The notes: generated from the letters alone by a model not told the origin. Positions 1 through 6,450 are shown, counted from the first letter of the stretch. The stretch is 7,332 bases of DNA from Nitrosomonadales bacterium (GCA_009885185.1 VFLF01000490.1:1-7332); one strand, 5' to 3'. A program made the numbers and translations.

Positions 1-734
1 ACCGCGTCGAGCAGATCCTGTTTTTCGATGTCGATGGTGTGGCTGGCGCCCAACTCGCGCGCGAGCGCGAGGCGTGCCGCGTCGCCGGTCATGCCGCTCA
101 CCATGATGCAACTGGCGCCGGCCTCTTTGGAGGCGATCACGCACGCCAGCCCCTGTTGCCCCGGCCCCTGTATCAGCACCGACTTGCCGATGCCCGCGCC
201 GCCGTGCAGATACGCCCACTCGACGCCGTTGCCCAGCGGCAGCGCCAGCGCGGCCTGCGATGCGGGCACGTGCGAGGCGACTTTGTGAAACACCGCGTTC
301 GGATGCAGATACTGATATTCGCTGTAGCCGCCCCACAGCGACGGCGCCACGCTGACCGGCGTGGAGCCGTAGCGGATGCCGCTGCCGATCAGGGTGTCGG
401 TCTCGTCGCACAGGCGAAAGTCCCCGGTGCGGCAATACGCGCAATGCCCGCACGGCAAGTATTCTTCGAGCGCCACGCGGTCGCCTTCCTTCACGCCCCA
501 GCGCCCGCGCGCATCGGCGCCGGTTTGCGAAACGAACCCCACGGTCTCGTGGCCGAGGATAAGCGGCCCCTTGGCACCGGGGTAATTCAGAAAGTACGGC
601 CAATCGCTGCCACACACGCCGGTCATTTCAACTTTCAGCAGGCCCGCATCGGCGGGTATCGGCGGCACGGCGAATTCGCGTATCTCGGTGCGTTTATCAG
701 GCAGTGCGACGGCGGCGCGTATGGTGTTGGACAT
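1..734 (-). CDS. Zinc-dependent medium-chain alcohol dehydrogenase, 3' end cut by window edge
   Basis: The 244 visible codons begin MSNTIRAAVALPDK and run off the left edge, about two thirds of the usual 340-380 residues. Seen: GVCGSD with Cys41 and GHE with His62-Glu63, the catalytic-zinc region of the MDR superfamily. Cys95, Cys98, Cys101 and Cys109 form the four-cysteine structural-zinc lobe. A Rossmann nucleotide-binding motif GPGQQG lies at 190-195, so the cofactor-binding half is only partly present. The protein should be cytosolic and oxidise an alcohol or diol with NAD(P)+. It is the last visible gene of the minus-strand catabolic cluster, 8 bases after the Rieske oxygenase. The ATG is fixed by an AGGAG that overlaps the preceding stop. 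Context makes a dihydrodiol or aromatic-alcohol dehydrogenase role plausible, but that is inference; threonine- or sorbitol-dehydrogenase-like relatives share all these motifs. Confidence 0.93.
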   Translation of the reverse strand, partial: MSNTIRAAVALPDKRTEIREFAVPPIPADAGLLKVEMTGVCGSDWPYFLNYPGAKGPLILGHETVGFVSQTGADARGRWGVKEGDRVALEEYLPCGHCAYCRTGDFRLCDETDTLIGSGIRYGSTPVSVAPSLWGGYSEYQYLHPNAVFHKVASHVPASQAALALPLGNGVEWAYLHGGAGIGKSVLIQGPGQQGLACVIASKEAGASCIMVSGMTGDAARLALARELGASHTIDIEKQDLLDA

Positions 735-739
735 GAATG

Positions 740-744
740 CTCCT
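740..744 (-). promoter_or_regulatory. Ribosome binding site of the dehydrogenase, overlapping the Rieske stop codon
   Basis: On the minus strand the bases read AGGAG five bases before the ATG. The TAG stop of the Rieske oxygenase (743-745) lies within the same TTTAGGAG stretch. Ribosomes ending the upstream gene therefore finish on the next gene's Shine-Dalgarno, which suggests translational coupling. Confidence 0.7.
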
Positions 745-2029
745 AAATGGCGACCTGTGCCACACCCGCTTCAGCGGTCAGCGCGCCGGCGGTCGCGGCG
801 GTGAATGGCGTTCCCGCCGGCAGTAAAAACGACGACGAGCGTACCCGATGCGTGGCGGGGTCGAGCGCGGGCGGCGCGTCGCCTTTTTGCACGGACTGCG
901 CGGCTTGTGTCAGCAGTTTGCGCGCCAGCACGATGCCGCGGTCGGTAACAGTGAGATTTTCGTGCCGGCGGTCGATGATCGGCCCCATGCTCTCCTGCAA
1001 CGAGGCATCCTGCATCGCAATACCTTTGACGCCGCTGTAGTAGCGCCCGCTTTTCTGGCCCGCGCGGTCGATCAGGTAATCGTTGCTGCTGTTGGCGAGC
1101 GGGCGATAGCTGCCCGGTATCAAATCGGCGTACATGCCCTGGCCGTTTTGCATGGCGTGCAGTTCGGTCTCGGTGAGCGGGCGCGTGGGGTGGTGCGTGA
1201 GATTCCAGGTGATGCAATGCTCGTCATCCACCGGCACCCACACATGCCCGTGCAAACCGAAATCGCCGTACGGCGGAATCATGGTGTGTGTGGGCATCAC
1301 CCATTGCGTGACGCGCCAGTAGTATGTGCCGGGTTCGGCCTTGCGTCGCGCTCCGATCATCATGCCGCCGGCGGATTCGAGCACCTCCAGCACCGGCGCG
1401 GTATCGCCCTGATACTTCGCGCTTTGGGTGCCCTTGTGCAGCGGATCGGTGTGCAGTTCGCCGCTGTGCAGCCACGACACGTGGCTCGAATCAATGCCGC
1501 CTTCCATCGCCTGCAGGTAGTTGCTTTCCTGCTCGCGTTTGCAGATGTAGCGATGCGAGGCGGGCACTCGCATCCATTCGAATTCCGGAAACGGCGGCTG
1601 GTGCTGCGCCGGGCCCATGTAAATCCAGATCACGCCGCCGCCCTCGCGGCACGGATACGCTTTGAGTTTGATGCGCTTGCACATCGGGCCGTTGCCGTCC
1701 GCGCCCTCGGAGGGCAGTTCGACGCACTGGCCGGTGACATCGTATTTCCAGCCGTGGTACGGGCAGCGCAGGCCGTTGTCTTCGTTGCGGCCGAACCACA
1801 GCGACACGCCGCGATGCGCGCAGAATTCGTCCATGATGCCCACGCGCCCCTGGGTGTCGCGAAACGCGATCATGCGTTCGCCCAGCAGTTTGACGCGCAC
1901 CGGCGGGCAATCCGGCGCGGGCAGTTCTTCGAGCAGCAGCGTGGGCAGCCAGTAGCGGCGAAACAGTTCGCCCATCGGTGTGCCGGGGCCGGTTTGGGTG
2001 AGAAAGTCGTTTTGTTCTTGAGTCAGCAT
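743..2029 (-). CDS. Rieske non-heme iron aromatic ring-hydroxylating oxygenase, phthalate 4,5-dioxygenase type (alpha subunit)
   Basis: This 428-residue protein has the two-domain layout of Rieske oxygenases. The [2Fe-2S] motif is CAH (Cys70, His72) followed by CPYH (Cys89, His92). The mononuclear iron site is in EGGIDSSHVSWLH, with Asp180 as the electron-bridging acid and His183 and His188 as ligands. Asp341, in MQDASLQESMGPI, is the likely third ligand by family pattern (inference). Length and the QESMGP segment fit the phthalate-dioxygenase/vanillate-demethylase-like group that works as an alpha-only oligomer. Such enzymes insert O2 into an aromatic ring, or demethylate an aryl ether, using electrons from a separate reductase; none is encoded here. 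The gene lies 3 bases after the bicupin gene, with only a weak GGA before its ATG, so coupled translation is likely. Phthalate itself as substrate is not established. Confidence 0.93.
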   Translation of the reverse strand: MLTQEQNDFLTQTGPGTPMGELFRRYWLPTLLLEELPAPDCPPVRVKLLGERMIAFRDTQGRVGIMDEFCAHRGVSLWFGRNEDNGLRCPYHGWKYDVTGQCVELPSEGADGNGPMCKRIKLKAYPCREGGGVIWIYMGPAQHQPPFPEFEWMRVPASHRYICKREQESNYLQAMEGGIDSSHVSWLHSGELHTDPLHKGTQSAKYQGDTAPVLEVLESAGGMMIGARRKAEPGTYYWRVTQWVMPTHTMIPPYGDFGLHGHVWVPVDDEHCITWNLTHHPTRPLTETELHAMQNGQGMYADLIPGSYRPLANSSNDYLIDRAGQKSGRYYSGVKGIAMQDASLQESMGPIIDRRHENLTVTDRGIVLARKLLTQAAQSVQKGDAPPALDPATHRVRSSSFLLPAGTPFTAATAGALTAEAGVAQVAI

Positions 2030-2032
2030 GAT

Positions 2033-3061
2033 TTAATCCGTTTGTTCTCGCCAAAAGCCCAGCGCTTCCTGTGCGGCGCGGTCCGAAAAACTGAACAGCA
2101 CGCAATCAGTGTTCGCGGTAAAGCGCAACGGCAGCCACGGCGGCGCAACAAACACGTCGTGCGGAGAAAATACGAATTTTCCCTCGCCGATATGTGCCGT
2201 GCCGTTGCCCTCGACCACGGTATATATTGTGCCGTCCGTGCCGCGATAGCCACGCCCGTCAAAACCCTTGGGCAGGATTTGCATGAATGCGGCCATGGTT
2301 GGAAACGCATGGCCGCCGGTGGCCGGATTCGCGTAGCGCAGCTTGTAACCGTGCGCGGCGTGCGGCGGCGCGCTCTTCGCCAGTTGTTCAAGCGCTTCGC
2401 GGGTGCGCGCATACGGGTAGCGCAGCAGCGGCGTGCGTGTGCTGTTCGCAACGTAATCCACCGGCAGCAGATTGGCGCCATAACGCGCCGCCGCGTCGCC
2501 GGTTTCGTGCGCCACGGGCTGACTTTCCTGTGGATGATTTTCACGAAATATCGCGCCGAACAATTGCGCGATCGGGGTATCGAGTCCGTCCAGCCACACC
2601 ACCGGCCCGGCGCCGAGATTGCCGTGGTCGTGCCATGTCCAGTTGGGTGTGACGACAAAATCGCCGGGCGACATCGGCGTGCGCTCGCCATCCACCGCAG
2701 TGTATGCGCCTACGCCCTCGATAATAAAACGCAGCGCGTTGGGCGAATGCCGGTGCGAAGGAGCGATCTCGCCGGGCAAAATAATCTGCAAACCGGAAAA
2801 CAGCGATTGCGTGACCTGATACGAACCGCGTAGCGCCGGATTCTCCAGCACCAGCACGCGGCGCTCGGCGTCGCGCGTGCTGATTAAATCGGCGGCGCGC
2901 GCCAGCAGCGGGCGCGTGTCGGCGTAGCGCCAATGCGCGGGCACGCATGCCGAGCCCGGCTGCATGCGCTGGGTGCGCTCCCACAGCGGGTTGAGGTGGT
3001 GCGGGCTGATCTCGCGCGAGAAACCGGCGAGGTCGGGTTGGCGTTGCGGAATGGCTGACAC
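2033..3061 (-). CDS. Gentisate 1,2-dioxygenase-like bicupin ring-cleavage dioxygenase
   Basis: This 342-residue protein has two cupin domains, the length and layout of gentisate 1,2-dioxygenase. The N-terminal cupin (~85-160) keeps the iron site: PSHRHSPNALRFIIEG with His103 and His105, and His144 in NWTWHDHGN, matching the spacing of the gentisate-dioxygenase histidines. The C-terminal cupin (~255-330; GTIYTVVEGNGTAHIG) lacks the HxH pattern and is probably structural, as is usual. The family cleaves gentisate, salicylate or 1-hydroxy-2-naphthoate between the carboxyl- and hydroxyl-bearing carbons with Fe(II) and O2. The start is GTG: an in-frame TGA lies 15 bases upstream and a GAAAG sits about 11 bases before it. 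It precedes the Rieske gene by 3 bases, suggesting that it acts on that oxygenase's product. Substrate within the family is undecided. Confidence 0.88.
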   Translation of the reverse strand: MSAIPQRQPDLAGFSREISPHHLNPLWERTQRMQPGSACVPAHWRYADTRPLLARAADLISTRDAERRVLVLENPALRGSYQVTQSLFSGLQIILPGEIAPSHRHSPNALRFIIEGVGAYTAVDGERTPMSPGDFVVTPNWTWHDHGNLGAGPVVWLDGLDTPIAQLFGAIFRENHPQESQPVAHETGDAAARYGANLLPVDYVANSTRTPLLRYPYARTREALEQLAKSAPPHAAHGYKLRYANPATGGHAFPTMAAFMQILPKGFDGRGYRGTDGTIYTVVEGNGTAHIGEGKFVFSPHDVFVAPPWLPLRFTANTDCVLFSFSDRAAQEALGFWREQTD

Positions 3062-3091
3062 GGATCGCTGCTTTCAGTATGAACGCCTGTA

Positions 3092-3120
3092 ATAGTAGAT
3101 GAAGTTGCGCCGTAGGGCAA
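3092..3120 (-). promoter_or_regulatory. Candidate internal sigma70 promoter ahead of the bicupin gene
   Basis: Read on the minus strand, TTGCCC (3120-3115, 4 of 6 to consensus) is separated by 17 bases from TACTAT (3097-3092, 4 of 6). Transcription would begin near 3085, about 24 bases before the GTG start. The 108-base spacer is the only sizeable gap in the minus-strand cluster, so a second promoter here is reasonable, but the match is only moderate. Confidence 0.33.
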
Positions 3121-3169
3121 AACCCGCACGACGGCTACGGCAACGGCATTGCAAGCAAGGATGGTGACG

Positions 3170-4147
3170 CTACTCCGCTTTCGCGCCTGATGCCTTGATA
3201 ACCTTTGCCCACTTCATCGTATCCGATTGAATGACGCGGGCGAGTTCTGCTTCCGATGTGCCTGCCGGTTCCATGCCCAGTTCGGCGAATCGCGCGCGCA
3301 CATCGGGTTGTGTCATCAGCTTCTGCAAATCCTGATTGAGTTTGTGTATCAGCGCGGGCGGCGTTTTAGCGGGCGTCCATACGCCTTGCCATGATGAGGT
3401 ATCGAAACCGGGGTAGCCGGATTCCGCCACGGTGGGCACATCGGGCAGCGCCGGCGTGCGTTTTTCCGACGCGACCGCGATCGCGCGCAGTCTGCCGTCG
3501 CGCACCAACGGCAGAAAAGTGGCCACGGCGGCCACCGTCATCGTGACGCGTCCCGCGACCAGATCCGGGATCATCAAGCCGGTGCCCTTGTAGGGAATAT
3601 GCCGCAGATCGAGGCTCGCACGGGACTTGAACAACTCGCCGCCCAGATGCGTTGCGGTGCCGCTGCCGGAAGAGGCAAAAGTGAATTGCCCCGGCTTGCT
3701 CTTGACGAGCGCGACGAATTCCTCGACAGATTTTGCCGGGAGCGCCGCATGGATCACCAGCAGATTGGGTATCGTGCAGAGCAGCGTCAGCGGCGCGAGG
3801 TCGCGCACCGGATCGAATGATGGCTTATCGAGCAGACTGGGATTGATGACGATGGGCGAGCTGCCCGACAGCAGAAGGGTGTAACCATCCGGCGTGGCCT
3901 TGATCGCGCGCTCCACGCCGATGTTGCCGCCCCCGCCCGCGATGTTTTCAACCACCACCGGCTTGCCCCATGCATCAGTCAGTTTGGCCGATACGATGCG
4001 CGCCACAATGTCGGAAGGCCCGCCGGTGGCGAAGTTGACGATGATGCGCACCGGTCTTGCGGGAAAGGTGGATTGTGCAGCGGCTTGCGCCGTTGTCAGC
4101 AGCATTAACACGGCAAAAACACGCAGGCCTGCCGTGCGCAATGGCAA
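3170..4147 (-). CDS. Bug/TctC-family tripartite tricarboxylate transporter substrate-binding protein (first copy)
   Basis: This 325-residue protein has a good Sec signal peptide: basic start (MPLRTAGLR), hydrophobic core, likely cleavage after AQAAA near residue 24. The mature part opens FPARPVRIIV and shows family marks: GGPSD with Asp46 at the ligand pocket, GGGGNIG, TPDGYTLL, the HIPYKGTG segment and LPDVPTVAE. Bug proteins bind small carboxylates or related molecules in the periplasm for TctA/TctB-type permeases; no permease gene is present in the window, as is common for the many orphan Bug proteins of Burkholderiales. It starts with TTG directly after the TAA of the extradiol dioxygenase, supported by AGAGGTG 6 bases upstream. 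Position inside the catabolic cluster suggests it captures the pathway's aromatic acid (inference). Confidence 0.92.
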   Translation of the reverse strand: MPLRTAGLRVFAVLMLLTTAQAAAQSTFPARPVRIIVNFATGGPSDIVARIVSAKLTDAWGKPVVVENIAGGGGNIGVERAIKATPDGYTLLLSGSSPIVINPSLLDKPSFDPVRDLAPLTLLCTIPNLLVIHAALPAKSVEEFVALVKSKPGQFTFASSGSGTATHLGGELFKSRASLDLRHIPYKGTGLMIPDLVAGRVTMTVAAVATFLPLVRDGRLRAIAVASEKRTPALPDVPTVAESGYPGFDTSSWQGVWTPAKTPPALIHKLNQDLQKLMTQPDVRARFAELGMEPAGTSEAELARVIQSDTMKWAKVIKASGAKAE

Positions 4148-5107
4148 TTACTTCACCTCTTTGTACTGCCCGCGCGTGATTTGCAGCGGCGCGCCGAGGC
4201 CCGCCTTGACGACGTTGCGGCGCGCTTCATTGGCGATGCGGCGGCGGTCTTCGTCGAGATACAGACGGTCGTGGCCCCATAGGCTGCCGCCGTGGGTGAC
4301 TTCGCGCGCGGTCCAGGTGGCTTCGTCTACGGTGCGTCCGCCGAAGCCGACTTCCATCATGAAGCCCGCCGGACAGAATGCGTAGAACGACAGCACCCAG
4401 TCATTGGCGTGACGGCCGAGCGTTTGGCCGATGCGCCAGTTTTCGAGGGCGGCGTCGTAGGAACGGCCGACGTCATCGAGTGCCAGCACTTCAAACATCA
4501 CGTGGTGTACGCCGGATTTTTGCGATTGCAGCAGCGCCACGCTGTGGTGTCGCGGGTTGGTGCGCAAAAACATCAGCCGGTAGGGTTTAATCATGTAATC
4601 CGACAACCGGAAATCGAGCAGTTCGCGGTAAAAACGGCTGGAGGCCTCGATGTCCTCGACGTGAAACACAACATGCCCCATGCCAAGCGGCCCGGTGCGA
4701 AAACCGCTATGCGGGCGCGGCAGCGCGACCCCGCCTTCGCCCAGGGCCTGCCCGTGAAAAATTTCGATGCGGTTGCCGCAAGGGTCGAGGCACCAAGACA
4801 TGGCCTCGACACGCCGCTGCGCAAGTTCTTTTTCAGTGGCGCGGGTGACGGCCACCCCCGATGCTTCGAGCTTGCCGGCCGTGGCCTGCAACGCGCTTGC
4901 ATCGGTGGTTTCGAAGCCGAAGTATGCGGGCGCATCGGTTTCACCGCGCTCGACCAGCACGCGCTGGCAGCGTTCGTCCATGCGCAGTGAGAGGGTGTCC
5001 GCGCCACGCTCGACCACCTGCATCGCCAGCACGTCCGTGCCGAACCGGCGCCACGGTTCAAGATCGCGCGCCTGCATACCCACGTAACCCAATCCCATGA
5101 CCGGCAT
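4148..5107 (-). CDS. Type I extradiol dioxygenase (VOC fold), 2,3-dihydroxybiphenyl 1,2-dioxygenase-like
   Basis: This 319-residue protein has two VOC modules (about 1-120 and 140-260), the BphC layout. The C-terminal module holds the Fe(II) site His145 (GMGHVVFHV), His202 (GVHHVMFEV) and Glu252 (FMMEVGFGG). Second-shell residues of BphC also have counterparts at matching spacing: His187 in NPRHHS, His233 and Asp236 in LGRHANDW, and Tyr242. The enzyme should therefore be active, cleaving a catechol-type ring next to its hydroxyls. The reading frame stays open upstream to 5206, but ATG 5107 is chosen because AGGGAG lies 6 bases before it and the homologous N-terminus begins there (MGLGYVGMQARDL). 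It is the first gene of the minus-strand cluster, under the divergent control region. The native catechol substrate is unknown. Confidence 0.92.
   Translation of the reverse strand: MPVMGLGYVGMQARDLEPWRRFGTDVLAMQVVERGADTLSLRMDERCQRVLVERGETDAPAYFGFETTDASALQATAGKLEASGVAVTRATEKELAQRRVEAMSWCLDPCGNRIEIFHGQALGEGGVALPRPHSGFRTGPLGMGHVVFHVEDIEASSRFYRELLDFRLSDYMIKPYRLMFLRTNPRHHSVALLQSQKSGVHHVMFEVLALDDVGRSYDAALENWRIGQTLGRHANDWVLSFYAFCPAGFMMEVGFGGRTVDEATWTAREVTHGGSLWGHDRLYLDEDRRRIANEARRNVVKAGLGAPLQITRGQYKEVK
4154..4160 (-). promoter_or_regulatory. Shine-Dalgarno that fixes a TTG start
   Basis: AGAGGTG lies inside the last codons of the extradiol dioxygenase, 6 bases before a TTG that abuts its TAA stop. 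There is no ATG nearby in frame, and starting later would cut into the signal peptide, so the TTG start is the best choice. Coupled translation with the upstream gene is likely. Confidence 0.65.
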
Positions 5108-5113
5108 GGCTTG

Positions 5114-5119
5114 CTCCCT
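5114..5119 (-). promoter_or_regulatory. Ribosome binding site deciding the extradiol dioxygenase start
   Basis: AGGGAG on the minus strand is 6 bases before ATG 5107-5105. It favours this start over possible in-frame starts further upstream. Confidence 0.75.
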
Positions 5120-5137
5120 GTCTGCTGATGTGCGGGA

Positions 5138-5166
5138 ATTATCACTCAGCCGGAACGGTTTTGCAC
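5138..5166 (-). promoter_or_regulatory. Candidate promoter of the minus-strand catabolic cluster
   Basis: Read on the minus strand, GATAAT (5143-5138, 5 of 6 to the -10 consensus) is preceded at 17 bases by GTGCAA (5166-5161, weak -35). The predicted start near 5131 leaves a leader of about 24 bases containing the AGGGAG site. A weak -35 is typical of activator-dependent promoters. Confidence 0.42.
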
Positions 5167-5174
5167 TTTTGCAC
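5159..5174. repeat. Exact tandem repeat of TTTTGCAC in the divergent control region
   Basis: TTTTGCAC occurs twice back to back (5159-5166 and 5167-5174). The first copy overlaps the predicted minus-strand -35 and the second the predicted plus-strand -35. This is a possible operator for a shared regulator or simply sequence drift; no regulator gene is visible in the window. Confidence 0.6.
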
Positions 5175-5197
5175 GCAGGCGCGCTTGCTGCTAGAGT
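5169..5197 (+). promoter_or_regulatory. Candidate promoter of the divergent binding-protein gene
   Basis: TTGCAC (5169-5174, 3 of 6) and TAGAGT (5192-5197, 4 of 6) are separated by 17 bases. Transcription would start near 5204, just before the AGGAG at 5213. The match is weak, so support is mainly from position and spacing. Confidence 0.33.
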
Positions 5198-5212
5198 CAG
5201 CGGCAATCAGAC

Positions 5213-5217
5213 AGGAG
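5213..5217 (+). promoter_or_regulatory. Ribosome binding site deciding the second binding-protein start
   Basis: AGGAG is followed by six bases and ATG 5224. It favours this start over the in-frame ATG at 5128, which would add a non-signal-like 32-residue extension and lie upstream of the predicted promoter. Confidence 0.75.
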
Positions 5218-5223
5218 ACGGCC

Positions 5224-6204
5224 ATGCAGTGCAATCCGAACCCCGCCGGGATGATGCTTTTGTTAACGCTGGCATTGGCGGCAACCGAACACGAAGCCGC
5301 CGCGCAAGCCTTCCCAGCGCGCGCCGTGCGCTACATCATGCCGCTGCCCGCAGGCAGTGAAACCGATGTATTCGCGCGCACGCTGGCGCGCCACCTGGGT
5401 GAGATTTGGGGCCAGCAGGTGGTGGTGGAAAACCGTCCTGGCGGCGGCACGACCATTGCCACTGAACTCGCGGCGAAGGCGCCCGCCGATGGCCACACGC
5501 TGCTGCATAACATCACCGCGCACGCGATCAATACCACGCTCTACGCGAAACTCGCGTACGACCCGCTGAAGGATTTTTCGTGCGTGACCCAGATCGGCAA
5601 TCTCTACGGTCTGCTGCTTGTGCATCCGTCGTTTCCAGCGAAAAACGTCAAGGAACTCGTGGCGCTGGCCAAGGCGCGTCCCGGCGAAATCAGCTATGCC
5701 ACGGGCGGTTCCGGCACGGCGAACCACATCGCCGCGGAAGCCCTGCGTCTTGCGGCCGGCATCAAGATTCAGCATGTGCCGTACAAGGGCAGTAATCAGG
5801 CGATTCTCGACGTGTTGCCGGGGCGCGTGCCGCTGCTGGCCACCGTGCTGGTGGAGGCTGTGCCCTATATCCAGAACGGCAAGCTGCGCGCCATCGCCAG
5901 CACCAGCCCCCGGCGCGCGCCGTCGTTGCCCGACGTGCCCACGGTGAGCGAGTCGCTGCCGAATTACCGTGCGGGCGTGGGCTTCTGGTCGATCGTCACG
6001 CGTGCGGGCGCGCCGGCGGCGGCGCTGAACCGGTTGAACGCCGACGTCGTGAGGGCGCTTCAGGCGCCCGACGTGCGTGCGCGGCTGACGGCCGCTGATA
6101 TCGAAATCGTTGGTTCGCGGCCTGAACAATGCGATGCCTTTATCCGCGAGCAGACGGCGGTGTGGGGCGCGATCGTCAAGGCATCGGGCGCGCGCGTGGA
6201 TTAA
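5224..6204 (+). CDS. Bug/TctC-family tripartite tricarboxylate transporter substrate-binding protein (second copy)
   Basis: This 326-residue protein has a signal sequence (hydrophobic stretch ~10-20, likely cleavage near EAAAQA at 27-29), followed by the Bug pattern FPARAVRYIMPLPAGSETD with Asp48 in the ligand-pocket position. GGGTTIATELAAK, PADGHTLL, HVPYKGSN and LPDVPTVSE follow. It is expected to bind a small carboxylate in the periplasm for a TctAB-type permease not encoded here. Its n-region (MQCNPNPAG) has no lysine or arginine, unusual for a signal peptide. It is only moderately similar to the first Bug protein, with the same landmarks but different pocket residues (AGSETD versus TGGPSD), so the two probably bind different ligands. 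Divergent transcription from the extradiol dioxygenase suggests shared control. Confidence 0.92.
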   Translation: MQCNPNPAGMMLLLTLALAATEHEAAAQAFPARAVRYIMPLPAGSETDVFARTLARHLGEIWGQQVVVENRPGGGTTIATELAAKAPADGHTLLHNITAHAINTTLYAKLAYDPLKDFSCVTQIGNLYGLLLVHPSFPAKNVKELVALAKARPGEISYATGGSGTANHIAAEALRLAAGIKIQHVPYKGSNQAILDVLPGRVPLLATVLVEAVPYIQNGKLRAIASTSPRRAPSLPDVPTVSESLPNYRAGVGFWSIVTRAGAPAAALNRLNADVVRALQAPDVRARLTAADIEIVGSRPEQCDAFIREQTAVWGAIVKASGARVD

Positions 6205-6286
6205 TGACTGTCGCGGGCCGCGGATGGGGTTCCCCGTGACGCCGTATTGCGTGTTGCGTGCAGGCACATGAAACGGTTAACGATTA

Positions 6287-6446
6287 AGAGTGCCTAACAT
6301 AATGAAACCCGGAGGGCTGGCACGAGTTTTGGCCCAGGGCTTTGTCGCGCGCCTTGTCCATATTCGCGATATGGTCTGCGGCCCGCTTCGCGCCCCGAGC
6401 CAAAATCGTGCCAGCGCCGCATGGGTTTCATTATGTTAGGCACTCT
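6287..6446. repeat. 160-bp palindromic MITE-like element with perfect 24-bp terminal inverted repeats
   Basis: The outer 24 bases (6287-6310, AGAGTGCC...AAACCC) are the exact reverse complement of 6423-6446. Inside, GCTGGCACGAGTTTTGGC (6316-6333) pairs with GCCAAAATCGTGCCAGC (6398-6414) with one bulged base. The centre is a hairpin, CCATAT 6358-6363 with ATATGG 6369-6374. Taking the ends as GAGTGCC...GGCACTC, the element is flanked by TAA on both sides (6285-6287, 6446-6448), a possible 3-bp target duplication, though three bases can match by chance. No open frame of note lies within. It fits a non-autonomous miniature transposable element or an intergenic palindromic repeat that can fold as one long hairpin. 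Together with the following terminator and two unremarkable flanking stretches it makes up the 305-base gene-free region 6205-6509. Confidence 0.85.
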
Positions 6447-6450
6447 AAGT

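Noticed and set aside
39..746. A 235-codon plus-strand open frame at the left end
   Set aside because: It is antisense to the zinc dehydrogenase, whose zinc-binding and nucleotide-binding motifs are clear; the plus-strand product has no recognisable family.
848..2833. A 661-codon open frame on the plus strand, antisense to the Rieske and bicupin genes
   Set aside because: Both minus-strand genes have full catalytic motifs. The antisense translation is rich in Arg, Ala and His with no recognisable domain, as expected for a shadow frame in high-GC DNA.
5108..5206. Upstream extension of the extradiol dioxygenase to 5206
   Set aside because: The extra 33 residues do not resemble the VOC N-terminus, and AGGGAG marks ATG 5107.
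5128..5223. Upstream in-frame extension of the second binding protein
   Set aside because: It would place a poor non-signal sequence before the signal peptide and begin upstream of the predicted promoter. ATG 5224 has AGGAG at the right distance.
5263..6267. A 334-codon open frame on the minus strand, antisense to the second binding protein
   Set aside because: The plus strand encodes a complete Bug/TctC protein with ribosome site. The antisense product is Arg-rich without motifs.
6287..6446. CRISPR repeat or tRNA/structured RNA gene in the palindromic region
   Set aside because: There is a single inverted pair, not regularly spaced direct repeats, and no tRNA-like cloverleaf or TTCGA-type arm was found. 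An inverted-repeat element explains it better.
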